NCBI GenBank assembly: GCA_044375105.1 | Contig: JBILNK010000125.1 | Span: 1-12,920, forward strand | Direction: 5' to 3' | Length of the DNA stretch: 12,920 nt | Source of the DNA: JBIKLM01 sp044375105 | GTDB lineage: Bacteria > Planctomycetota > UBA1135 > GCA-002686595 | Shown here: positions 1 through 7,643 of the stretch, piece by piece | How positions within the stretch are numbered: position 1 is the stretch's first letter | How the letters are laid out: every line of letters starts with the position of its first letter | Made by a program: the position numbers and the translations under genes | The notes under the pieces: model-generated | Databases searched by the model: none | What the model was told of the DNA's origin: nothing | What the model saw: the letters and a program-made list of their open reading frames with translations, nothing else

Positions 1-21
1 CGAGAGGGGGGCGCTGCCGCG

Positions 22-1548
22 ATGAAGGTCCTGATGCTGGGCTGGGAATTCCCGCCGCACATCTCCGGGGGCCTCGGGACCGCCTGCGAGGGCATCACGC
101 GGGGTCTGGCGCACACCGACGTCGACGTGCTGTTCGTGGTGCCGCGCGCGTTCGGCGACGAGCGCCCGGGGCGCATGTCGCTGCGCGGCGCCAACCAGGT
201 GCGACTCTCGCGCCGCGTAGAAGAGCCCGGCGAGGAACCCTCTCCGGGCTCCGGGGAGAACGTGGCCCAAGCCGCAGGCAGCGCCGCGGGGCTCGCCAGC
301 GGTGCAGGCCTCGGCAGCGAGGCGGGGCCCGCGGCCACGCCCGGCGCGAGCCCGGCCCGGCTCGAACTCCTGCGCGAGCCGCGCCTCGAACTGCTGGCCA
401 TCGACAGCACCCTGGCGCCCTACGCCAGCGCCGAGAGCTATCAGCAGCGTTTCTCCTCCCAGGTCCTGGCGCTGCTCGAGCGCAGCAAGCGCCTGGCTTC
501 GGCCAGCGGCCGGCGCCGCGAGCCGCTGCCGGACCGGGCCCTCGGCTGGCTGGCCTTGGGGGAAGAGATCGCCGCCGCGGTCGGCCGCGGCGAGCGCTTC
601 GAGGACAGCACCTTCGAGATTTGGGGCGGTTACGGTGCGGGCCTGTTCGACGAGGTCGCGCGCTACGCGATCGCCTGCGCTGAGATCGCCAAGGAACACG
701 ATTTCCAGCTCGTACATGCCCACGACTGGATGACCTACCTGGCCGGCGTGGCGGTCAGCCGCCTGAAGGGCGTGCCGCTGGTCTGCCACCTGCACGCCAC
801 CGAGTACGACCGCACCGGCGACAACCCCAACCAGCGCGTGCTGGCGATCGAGCGCATGGGCTTGGCAGCCGCCGACCGGGTCGTGTGCGTCAGCCACTAC
901 ACGGCCAGCATCGCGCGCCGGCGCTACGGCGTGCGCCCGGAGCGGCTGCGCGTGGTGCACAACGCGGTGACCCAGTCCGAGCAGCGCGCGCAGTGGCATC
1001 TCGAGCGCTCGATCCGCGATCCGATCGTGCTGTTCCTGGGCCGCATCACCTTCCAGAAGGGCCCCGAGTACTTCATCGAAGCCGCCGCGCGCGTGGTGCG
1101 CGAGCGGCCACGGACCCGCTTCGTCGTCTCGGGCTCGGGGGACATGTTCCCCGAAGTGGTGGCCCGCTCGGCACGCCTGGGATTGATCCACAACCTGTTC
1201 TTCACCGGCTTCCTGCGCGGGGACGACGTCGAGCGCATGTACTCGATGGCCGACCTGTACGTGATGCCGTCGGTCTCTGAGCCCTTTGGCATCACGCCGC
1301 TCGAGGCCATGGCCCTGGACGTGCCGGTGATCGTTTCGCGCCAGAGCGGCGTCAGCGAGGTGCTCGCCAACGCCCTCAAGGTCGATTTCTGGGATGTCGA
1401 GGAGCTGGCCAACAAGATCCTCGCCGTCCTCGAATACGCGCCCCTGCGCCGCCACCTGGTGGAACAGGGCCGCGACGAGGTGCGGCGCATGCGTTGGGAG
1501 CTGCGCGGCGACCTGTTGCGCCAGATCTACCGGGAGCTCGTGCCATGA
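22..1548 (+). CDS. GT4-type glycosyltransferase, glycogen-synthase-like
   Basis: This 508-residue GT-B glycosyltransferase probably transfers glucose from a nucleotide sugar to an alpha-glucan or related acceptor in the cytoplasm. The N-terminus (MKVLMLGWEFPPHISGGLG) has the glycine-rich loop of GT4/GT5 enzymes. VHAHDW (residues 231-236) matches the acceptor-side motif. GRITFQKG supplies the donor-phosphate Arg341 and Lys346. EPFGITPLE gives the E-x7-E pair at Glu420 and Glu428. Residues about 65-115 form an Ala/Gly/Pro/Glu-rich low-complexity insertion inside the N-terminal Rossmann domain, unlike the rest of the protein. The ATG at 22 follows a purine-rich GAGAGGGGGG, a plausible ribosome site. 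The stop overlaps the start of the GH57 gene, so the two are probably translationally coupled. From family knowledge, GT4 proteins beside GH57 amylases occur in bacterial glycogen loci. The exact donor and acceptor are unknown. It could instead act on another hexose polymer. Confidence 0.9.
   Translation: MKVLMLGWEFPPHISGGLGTACEGITRGLAHTDVDVLFVVPRAFGDERPGRMSLRGANQVRLSRRVEEPGEEPSPGSGENVAQAAGSAAGLASGAGLGSEAGPAATPGASPARLELLREPRLELLAIDSTLAPYASAESYQQRFSSQVLALLERSKRLASASGRRREPLPDRALGWLALGEEIAAAVGRGERFEDSTFEIWGGYGAGLFDEVARYAIACAEIAKEHDFQLVHAHDWMTYLAGVAVSRLKGVPLVCHLHATEYDRTGDNPNQRVLAIERMGLAAADRVVCVSHYTASIARRRYGVRPERLRVVHNAVTQSEQRAQWHLERSIRDPIVLFLGRITFQKGPEYFIEAAARVVRERPRTRFVVSGSGDMFPEVVARSARLGLIHNLFFTGFLRGDDVERMYSMADLYVMPSVSEPFGITPLEAMALDVPVIVSRQSGVSEVLANALKVDFWDVEELANKILAVLEYAPLRRHLVEQGRDEVRRMRWELRGDLLRQIYRELVP
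1532..1548 (+). promoter_or_regulatory. Ribosome site and ATGA stop-start overlap coupling GT4 to GH57
   Basis: GGGAG at 1532-1536 lies eight bases before the ATG at 1545-1547. That ATG shares bases with the TGA stop of the preceding gene (1546-1548). The site sits inside the last codons of the glycosyltransferase gene. This decides the GH57 start and suggests translational coupling, so the two enzymes are probably made in fixed proportion. Confidence 0.75.
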
Positions 1549-2861
1549 CCAGCCTCGTCTTCTACTTCCAGGTCCACCAGCCGCACCGACTGCGCCGTTA
1601 TCGGTTCTTCGACATCGGCCGCAGCGAGGACTACTTCGACGACGCCGAGAACAAGCGCATCCTCGAGCGCGTGGCACACAAGTGCTACCTGCCGATGAAT
1701 GCGCTGCTGCTGCGCGCCATCGAAGCGCATCAGGGGCGATTCCGCTGCTCGTATTCGGTCTCCGGCACGGCCCTCGAGCAGATGGAGCGCTGGTCCCCCG
1801 AGACGCTCGAGAGCTTCCGCCGCCTGGCGCGCACGGGCTGCGTCGAATTCCTGTGCGAGACCTCGCACCACTCCCTGTCGGCCCTGGGCGACGAGCGCGA
1901 GTTCCGCGACCAGGTCAGGACCCAGTCCGAGCGCATCGAGGCCCTGTTCGGCCGCAAGCCGACCGCCTTCCGCAACACGGAGTTGATCCTCAGCAACCGC
2001 ATCGCGCGCCTGGCCGAGGAGCTCGGCTTCGAGGCGATCCTGGGCGAGGGCGCCGACCACCTGCTCGGCTGGCGCAGCCCGCACCGCGTGTATCGGCCCG
2101 AGGGCTCCGAGCGCATCAAGCTGCTGCTGCGCTCCTACAAGCTCTCCGACGACATCGCCTTCCGCTTCTCGAACCGGGCCTGGTCCGAATGGCCCCTGCG
2201 CGCCGAGAAGTTCGCCTCCTGGGTGCACGGCCTGCCCGCCGAAGACCGCTTCGTCGGGCTGTTCATGGACTTCGAGACCTTCGGCGAGCACCAGTGGGCC
2301 GACACGGGCATCTTCCACTTCATGGAGGCTCTGCCGGGCGCGGTGCTGGCCCATCCGCGCTTCCGTTTCGAGACGCCCAGCGAGGTGGCGCGCTCGACCG
2401 ACCCCAGCGCGCGGCTCGACATCCCGCACCCCGTCTCCTGGGCCGACGCGGAGCGCGACCTGACCGCCTGGCTCGACAACGCCATGCAGCGCGGCGCCCA
2501 CGAAGCGGTCTATCAGCTGGCCGGCGCGGTGCGGGCCCTGGCCGAGCGCGGCGACCCGGAGCCCCTGGAGGTCTGGCGCAAGCTGACCACCTCGGACCAC
2601 TTCTATTACATGTGCGTCAAGTTCTTCTCGGACGGCGACGTGCACAAGTACTTCAGCCCCTATGCGACGCCGCACGACGCTTATATCACTCTGGCCAACG
2701 TGCTGGCCGACTTCCGCGCCAGGCTGGCTGAACGGGAGGTTCAGGAATCGGACGTCGGCCCGCTGCTGATGCCGCGGCCGCCGATGGCCCTCGAACAGGC
2801 CCCCGAAACACGCCACCGGGCCGGCCCGGAAGCTCCTTCCCATTCCAGCCACGCCCGTTGA
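1545..2861 (+). CDS. GH57 alpha-amylase / glucan-modifying enzyme
   Basis: This 438-residue cytoplasmic glycoside hydrolase of family 57 would hydrolyse or transfer alpha-1,4-glucan chains, fitting glycogen remodelling. Family motifs appear in order: HQPH at residues 11-14; the segment around CETSHHSLSAL; FRNTEL, with Glu146 as the likely nucleophile; and FMDFETFGEHQW, with Asp242 as the likely acid/base. The C-terminal DHFYYMCVKFF segment is typical of the bacterial and archaeal alpha-amylase subgroup. There is no signal peptide. I chose the ATG at 1545 because it overlaps the upstream stop as ATGA, has GGGAG at the right distance, and begins directly with the conserved strand MTSLVFYFQVHQPH. 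An in-frame start at 1494 would add 17 unrelated residues. Residues after about 405 form a disordered tail rich in Pro, Glu and Ala. GH57 also contains branching enzymes and 4-alpha-glucanotransferases, so the reaction type is less certain than the family. Confidence 0.92.
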   Translation: MTSLVFYFQVHQPHRLRRYRFFDIGRSEDYFDDAENKRILERVAHKCYLPMNALLLRAIEAHQGRFRCSYSVSGTALEQMERWSPETLESFRRLARTGCVEFLCETSHHSLSALGDEREFRDQVRTQSERIEALFGRKPTAFRNTELILSNRIARLAEELGFEAILGEGADHLLGWRSPHRVYRPEGSERIKLLLRSYKLSDDIAFRFSNRAWSEWPLRAEKFASWVHGLPAEDRFVGLFMDFETFGEHQWADTGIFHFMEALPGAVLAHPRFRFETPSEVARSTDPSARLDIPHPVSWADAERDLTAWLDNAMQRGAHEAVYQLAGAVRALAERGDPEPLEVWRKLTTSDHFYYMCVKFFSDGDVHKYFSPYATPHDAYITLANVLADFRARLAEREVQESDVGPLLMPRPPMALEQAPETRHRAGPEAPSHSSHAR

Positions 2862-2972
2862 GACCCCACGCTCCGGGGCGCAAGCCGCGGAGCTGCCCGG
2901 TTCGAATAGCCCTCGGGAGTGCCCACAGGGCGCCCCGCCCAGTGCCACCTGCCGCCGTCCCGCTTCCGATCC

Positions 2973-5900
2973 ATGCAATTCAATCTGTTCGAGGTCAGTT
3001 GGGAAGTCGCCAACAAGGTGGGCGGCATCTACACGGTGGTGTCCTCCAAGGCGCGCGAGTTGGTCCACCGGCTGGGCGACCGGTACGTGTGCGTCGGCCC
3101 GTGGCTGCACGGTCAGCAGACCCAGGCGCGCCCCTTCGAGGTCGAAAGCGGCCATGAGGCCTTCGAGGCCGCGGCTGCGGCGCGCGGCATCAACGCCCGC
3201 GTCGGGCGCTGGAACATTCCTGGGCGCCCGCGCACGATCCTGATCGGCTTCTCGAAGCTGTTCGAGCAGAAGGACGCGATCCTCTCGGGCCTGTGGGAGC
3301 GCCATAAGGTCGACTCCCTGTTCGGGGGCTGGGACTACGTCGAGCCGGCCATGTTCGGCCACGCCGCCGGCATCGCCATCGAGCTGTGGCTCGAGCACGA
3401 AGCCCAGCCAGGGCGCTCGGTGGCGCAGTTCCACGAATGGATGACGGGTTCGGGGCTCCTGTACCTCAAGGACCACCTGCCCTACGTCGCCACGATCTTC
3501 ACCACCCACGCGACGATCCTCGGCCGGGCCCTGTCCTCGAGCGGTCTGCCGCCTGCCGCGGCCCTGGGGCATCGCACCCCCGAGGAGGCCGCCGACCAGG
3601 TCGGCGTGCGCGCCAAGCACTCGATCGAAGGAGCCGTGGCCCGCGCCGCCGACGTGTTCACCACGGTCAGCGCCATCACCGCGGCCGAGGTCGAGCTGAT
3701 GCATCGCCGCCAGGCCCAACCGGTGGTGCCGAACGGCCTCGATCTCGGACTGCTGGCGGAGCTCTCGGACTCCGCGCACCACGAGGAGGCCCGCACGGCG
3801 CTCACGCACCTGGCCTCCTGCATGTGCGGCGAGGACCTGCACAAAGCCACCCTGCTGGTGATCTCGGGTCGCTACGAGATGCACAACAAGGGCATCGACG
3901 TGCTGCTCGACGCCTTGGCACAGATCAACACGCAGCCCGGCCAGAGCCTGGTCTGCTTCCTGCTGATCCCTGCGGCCCAATCCGGCCCGCGCCGCAAGGT
4001 GCGCGAATGCCTGCTGGGCGGTTCGCACGATCCCGAGGGCATCTCCAGCCACGAGATCATCGAGCGCGAACGCGATCCGATCCAGCGCCAGGCCGAGCGC
4101 CTGGGCCTGGTCAACCGGGCCCGCTCGCGGGTCAAGCTGATCCAGGTGCCGGTCTACCTGGACGGCAGCGATCCCTTGCTGCCGCTGCAATACGAAGCCG
4201 CGCTCAAGGCCTGCGACCTGTCCTGCTTCCCGTCCTTCTACGAGCCCTGGGGCTACACCCCGGCCGAATCGGTGGGCGTCGGCGTGCCGACGATCACCAC
4301 CGACATGGCCGGTTTCGGTGTGTGGGCGCGAGAAAACGGCATCGGGCCCGAGCAGGGGGTCACGGTCCTGCCGCGCCTGGGCATCTCGGACGAAGCCTTC
4401 GCCCGCAACCTGGCTAGCGCGATCCTGGCTTTCCAGGCCAATCTCGAGCGCCAGAAGCAGATCCGCGGCGCAGCCCTGGCGGCGGCGGCCAAGTTCTCCT
4501 GGAACAGCCTGATCCGTCACTACGAGGAGTCCTTCGAGCGCGCCCTGGCCCTGGCCAGCGAGCGCCCGCAGCCGGCGCCGCGCGTGCACCGCTTGGTTTC
4601 GGTGACCCAGACCGGCCCGCGCATCGAACGCCGCCCGCGCTTGCGCACCTTCGAGGTCGAAGCGCGCCTACCCAAGGCCCTGGCGCACCTCGAGCGGCTG
4701 GCCAGCAATCTGTGGTGGAGCTGGGATCAGGACGCCCCCAGCCTGTTCCGCGAGATCTCCCCGGAGATGTGGGAGGCCTGCTTGCACAACCCGGTGCAGT
4801 TCCTGCGCCGCGCCTACCCCAAGGACCTCGAGCAGCGCGCCAACGACCCGGCCTTCGTGGCGCGGCTCGATGCGGTCATGCAGCGCTTCGATGCCTATCT
4901 GGGCTCGCGCCGCGCGCGGGTCGAGCTGCCCGGCGGACGCGTGCTCGACGACAAGCACCCGATCGCCTACTTCTGCTTCGAATTCGGCGTCCACGAGTCT
5001 CTGCGCATCTACTCCGGCGGCCTGGGCCTCTTGGCCGGCGATCACCTCAAGTCCGCCAGCGACCTGGACCTGCCCCTGGTGGGCATGGGCCTCTTCTATC
5101 ACGGCGGCTACGTGATGCAGCGCCTCTCGCCCAGCGGCGAGCAGCTCTCGCTGGAGGCGCCCAACGATCCGACCCAGCTGCCGCTGACTTTGATGCGCGA
5201 TTCGGAGGGCGTGCCGGTCGAGATCGAGGTGCCGCTCTCGGAGAGCGTGGTGCGCCTGCGCGTCTGGCGCCTCGAGGTCGGGCGGGTCAAGCTGTACCTC
5301 TTGGACTCGGACTACGAGGTCAACACGCCGGTCGGCCGCAGCCTGACCCGGCGCCTCTACAGCGGCGACAACGAACACCGCCTGCGCCAGGAGATCGTGC
5401 TGGGCCGCGGGGGCATGCGCATGCTGGACAAGCTCGGCATCGACCCGGCCGTGCTGCACCTCAACGAGGGCCACGCGGCCTTCGCGGTGCTCGAGCGCGC
5501 CTCGATCCTGATGCGCCGCGAGAACTTCAAGTTCGATGAGGCGGCCCTGCTGGCGCGCGCTTCGACGGTCTTCACCACGCACACCCCGGTGCCCGCGGGC
5601 CACGACCGCTTCGACGAGAACCTGGTGCGGCGCTTCTTCGCCGACACGGAGGGCTGGGTCGGCCTGCCCTGGGCACGCTTCATGGCCCTGGGCCAGGATC
5701 ACGAGCGCAAGCCCGAGTTCAACATGACCTTCCTGGCATGCAGCCTGGCCGGGTTCGTCAACGGCGTGGCCAAGAAGCACGGCGAGGTCAGCCGCGAGCT
5801 GCTGCACTCCTACTGGCACGGCCTGTTGATCAACGAGGTGCCCGTCGATCACGTGACCAATGGCGTGCACCTGCCGACCTGGACCCGCCCGGGCCTGCAG

Positions 5901-7184
5901 CGCCTGCTCGGCGTGCAGGGCCGGCTGGTGACCGGCAAGGACTTCGCCGAGCAATCCGAGGGCATCGACCGCGTCGAGTTGTGGAAGGAGCGCCAGGCCG
6001 CCAAGCGCGACCTGCTGCACCGCTGCCGGGCGCTGCTCGAGCGCTCCGTGCAGCAGCGCCAGGACAGCCCGCGCACCCTGGTGCGCATGCTCGAGGGCCT
6101 GCGCGACGACGCCCTGGTGGTCGGTTTCGCGCGCCGCTTCGCGCCCTACAAGCGCGCCACGCTGCTGTTCAAGGACCCCGAGCGCCTGGCGCGGCTGCTC
6201 TCCGACAGCTCACGCCCGGTGCTGTTCCTGTTCTCCGGCAAAGCCCACCCGGCCGACGGCGGCGGCAAGGACCTGCTGCGGCAGGTGGTCGAGATCAGCC
6301 GCAGCGAGCGTTTCGTCGGCAAGGTGCTGTTCCTCGAGGACTATGACATCGGCCTGGCGCGCTACCTGAAGCAGGGCGTCGACGTGTGGCTCAACAACCC
6401 CGTGCGGCCGCTCGAGGCCTCGGGCACGTCGGGCATGAAGACCTCGGCCAACGGCGCGCTCAACCTGTCGATCCTGGACGGCTGGTGGATCGAAGCCTGC
6501 GACGGCCACAACGGCTGGGCCATCGGCAACCTCGAAAAGACCTTCCCCAACCAGGAGCTGCAGGACCAGCTTGACAACGAGCACCTCTTGCGCCTGCTCG
6601 AGGAAGAGGTCGTGCCGCTCTATTTCGATCGCGACGAGCGCGGCCTGCCCCAGGGCTGGCTCGACCGCGTGATCCACAACCTGAAGACGATCCCCGAGTT
6701 CTTCGACACCAACCGCATGGTCGGCGAATACGCCGCCAAGGCCTACAAGCCCCTGGCGTCGGCCTATTTCGAGCTGGCCGAGGGCGACTACGCGCGGACC
6801 CTCGAGATCGCCAAGCGCCGCGCCCGCCTGGTGCCGGCTTTCGAGGGCGTGCAGGTCAAGGACGTGCGCGTGCCGGACCTGTCCAAGGCGCGCTCGGGCG
6901 ACGAGCTGTTCGTCGAAGCGGATATCGAGCTCAACGGCCTGGACCCCGACGAGGTGCGCGTCGAGCTGGTCCTGGGCCACGCCAACGGCAACGGCTGGAA
7001 CGTGGCCGGCCTCGACATCCAACTGCTCGAGCCCCTCTCCAAGCCCACCCCCGGCCAGCCGACCACCTTCGCCGGCAAACGCCGCATCCAAGCCTCCGGC
7101 GCCTACCGCTTCGGCCTGCGCGTGCGCCCGCGCCGCGACGGCCCCTGGGACCAAGACCTGATCGACCGCACCATCTGGGGCTGA
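2973..7184 (+). CDS. Fused GT3 glycogen synthase and GT35 alpha-glucan phosphorylase
   Basis: This 1403-residue cytoplasmic protein carries two opposing activities of storage-glucan metabolism. Residues 1 to about 545 are a GT3 glycogen synthase: LFEVSWEVANKVGGIYTVV at the start, the HEW motif with His154, SGRYEMHNKG with Arg300 and Lys306, and EPWGYTPAE with Glu424 and Glu432. An Arg/Pro-rich linker follows. From about residue 566 is a GT35 phosphorylase of the short 'alpha-glucan family' type: NLWWSWDQ, YSGGLGLLAGDHLKSASDL, LNEGHAAFAVLERA, FARRFAPYKR and ASGTSGMKTSANGALNLS, whose Lys1156 should bind pyridoxal phosphate. The last 130 residues or so look like a small beta-rich domain. The GT3 part lacks the arginine-cluster helix that senses glucose-6-phosphate in eukaryotic enzymes. 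I use the ATG at 2973 because GT3 homology begins there; an in-frame GTG at 2919 would add 18 Pro/Arg-rich residues. The gap to the GH57 stop is 111 bp. The synthase sugar donor (UDP- or ADP-glucose) cannot be told from sequence. Confidence 0.92.
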   Translation: MQFNLFEVSWEVANKVGGIYTVVSSKARELVHRLGDRYVCVGPWLHGQQTQARPFEVESGHEAFEAAAAARGINARVGRWNIPGRPRTILIGFSKLFEQKDAILSGLWERHKVDSLFGGWDYVEPAMFGHAAGIAIELWLEHEAQPGRSVAQFHEWMTGSGLLYLKDHLPYVATIFTTHATILGRALSSSGLPPAAALGHRTPEEAADQVGVRAKHSIEGAVARAADVFTTVSAITAAEVELMHRRQAQPVVPNGLDLGLLAELSDSAHHEEARTALTHLASCMCGEDLHKATLLVISGRYEMHNKGIDVLLDALAQINTQPGQSLVCFLLIPAAQSGPRRKVRECLLGGSHDPEGISSHEIIERERDPIQRQAERLGLVNRARSRVKLIQVPVYLDGSDPLLPLQYEAALKACDLSCFPSFYEPWGYTPAESVGVGVPTITTDMAGFGVWARENGIGPEQGVTVLPRLGISDEAFARNLASAILAFQANLERQKQIRGAALAAAAKFSWNSLIRHYEESFERALALASERPQPAPRVHRLVSVTQTGPRIERRPRLRTFEVEARLPKALAHLERLASNLWWSWDQDAPSLFREISPEMWEACLHNPVQFLRRAYPKDLEQRANDPAFVARLDAVMQRFDAYLGSRRARVELPGGRVLDDKHPIAYFCFEFGVHESLRIYSGGLGLLAGDHLKSASDLDLPLVGMGLFYHGGYVMQRLSPSGEQLSLEAPNDPTQLPLTLMRDSEGVPVEIEVPLSESVVRLRVWRLEVGRVKLYLLDSDYEVNTPVGRSLTRRLYSGDNEHRLRQEIVLGRGGMRMLDKLGIDPAVLHLNEGHAAFAVLERASILMRRENFKFDEAALLARASTVFTTHTPVPAGHDRFDENLVRRFFADTEGWVGLPWARFMALGQDHERKPEFNMTFLACSLAGFVNGVAKKHGEVSRELLHSYWHGLLINEVPVDHVTNGVHLPTWTRPGLQRLLGVQGRLVTGKDFAEQSEGIDRVELWKERQAAKRDLLHRCRALLERSVQQRQDSPRTLVRMLEGLRDDALVVGFARRFAPYKRATLLFKDPERLARLLSDSSRPVLFLFSGKAHPADGGGKDLLRQVVEISRSERFVGKVLFLEDYDIGLARYLKQGVDVWLNNPVRPLEASGTSGMKTSANGALNLSILDGWWIEACDGHNGWAIGNLEKTFPNQELQDQLDNEHLLRLLEEEVVPLYFDRDERGLPQGWLDRVIHNLKTIPEFFDTNRMVGEYAAKAYKPLASAYFELAEGDYARTLEIAKRRARLVPAFEGVQVKDVRVPDLSKARSGDELFVEADIELNGLDPDEVRVELVLGHANGNGWNVAGLDIQLLEPLSKPTPGQPTTFAGKRRIQASGAYRFGLRVRPRRDGPWDQDLIDRTIWG

Positions 7185-7282
7185 CAGGCTGAGAGAAAAT
7201 CGACTCGGGCTGCGCCCGAGCCGCCATCACAACCTGTCAGCATGCCTTTGGGCCGGCGTCCGCCGGCCGCACAGCCTGGGAT

Positions 7283-7304
7283 CGGTGCTGCGCACCGCTT
7301 TTTT
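7283..7304 (+). terminator. Intrinsic terminator in repeat unit 1
   Basis: The stem CGGTGC/GCACCG with loop TGC (7283-7297) is followed after one base by six T residues (7299-7304). This is the form of a Rho-independent terminator on the + strand, about 100 bp after the synthase-phosphorylase stop. A longer 12-bp stem encloses the hairpin and its T-run, so two alternative folds are possible. Confidence 0.65.
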
Positions 7305-7414
7305 CCCAGGCTGTGGCAGGCTGAGAGAAAATCGACTCGGGCTGCGCCCGAGCCGCCATCACAACCTGTCAGCATGCCTTTGGGCCGGCGTCCGCCGGCC
7401 GCACAGCCTGGGAT

Positions 7415-7436
7415 CGGTGCTGCGCACCGCTTTTTT
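7415..7436 (+). terminator. Intrinsic terminator in repeat unit 2
   Basis: This is an exact second copy of the hairpin plus T6, 132 bp downstream of the first. Together they form a tandem terminator that should insulate the glycogen cassette from the genes that follow. Confidence 0.65.
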
Positions 7437-7503
7437 CCCAGGCTGTGGCAGGTTGAGAACAATCGACTCGGGCTGCGCCAGAGCCGTACCACCGACCCGT
7501 CAG

Positions 7504-7643
7504 ATCCCTTCGGCTGTCGCAGAGGCCTCGTCGATGGCCCATCTGTGATGTGGCTGCCGACCCTTTCGGTTGCAGTCCCGCTTGCGAGATGGCCTTAGGA
7601 GTGACTTGACGAACTGGGGGGGGGGATACGGTACCTTCAGCCA
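7504..7643. other. Intergenic spacer after the repeat array
   Basis: From the point where repeat similarity ends to the next start codon I see no gene. Base composition becomes less GC-extreme. The only notable elements are a possible -35 box and a run of ten G residues just before the cysteine-rich gene, described separately. Confidence 0.5.
7606..7634 (+). promoter_or_regulatory. Weak candidate promoter with a G10 tract in the spacer
   Basis: TTGACG (7606-7611) is close to a sigma-70 -35 box. It is followed by AACT, ten consecutive G (7616-7625) and ATACGGTAC. The best -10 candidate is TACGGT (7627-7632), only half matched and with a short 15-base spacer. It lies just before the start codon at 7644. 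The promoter call is tentative; the homopolymer is directly visible. Confidence 0.25.

Larger units (their letters stand above)
7185..7503. repeat. 132-bp tandem repeat: two identical units plus a decayed third
   Basis: Unit 1 is 7185-7316 and unit 2 is 7317-7448; I find no difference between them. Unit 3 (7449-7503) matches the first 55 or so bases with substitutions and a one-base deletion, then similarity ends. Each full unit holds several inverted repeats: a 7-bp stem CTCGGGC/GCCCGAG with loop TGC (7204-7220), a GC-only stem GGCCGGC/GCCGGCC (7251-7268), and a 12-bp stem CACAGCCTGGGA/TCCCAGGCTGTG (7270-7281 with 7304-7315) that encloses a terminator hairpin. Unit 1 also pairs GCTGACAGG (7180-7188, across the stop codon) with CCTGTCAGC (7233-7241). 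The array begins on the base after the phosphorylase stop codon. The unit length is a multiple of three, so it creates spurious repetitive open frames. Confidence 0.92.

Noticed and set aside
1494..1544. An upstream in-frame start for the GH57 gene.
   Set aside because: It adds 17 residues overlapping the glycosyltransferase gene, while the ATG at 1545 has a ribosome site and begins at the conserved family N-terminus.
2899..2907. GGTTCGAAT resembling a tRNA T-loop.
   Set aside because: No matching acceptor stem, anticodon arm or D-arm surrounds it in the 111-bp gap.
1527..4589. A 1020-residue antisense open frame, and similar long antisense frames at 4668-6020 and 6210-7154.
   Set aside because: They lie opposite genes with clear catalytic motifs, have biased Ala/Arg/Gly/Gln/Val composition and no domain motifs. 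Extreme GC content removes stop codons from these frames.
7185..7448. A CRISPR array reading of the tandem repeats.
   Set aside because: The units are 132 bp, contiguous and without unique spacers, and no cas genes are near.
7103..7492. An antisense frame encoding a protein with two identical 44-residue repeats.
   Set aside because: It is the 132-bp tandem repeat read in one frame; the unit is a multiple of three, so the frame stays open. Hairpins and terminators explain the DNA better.
7242..7598. Two overlapping + strand frames through the repeat array and spacer.
   Set aside because: They cross both terminators and have no conserved motif or ribosome site; artefacts of the repeat.
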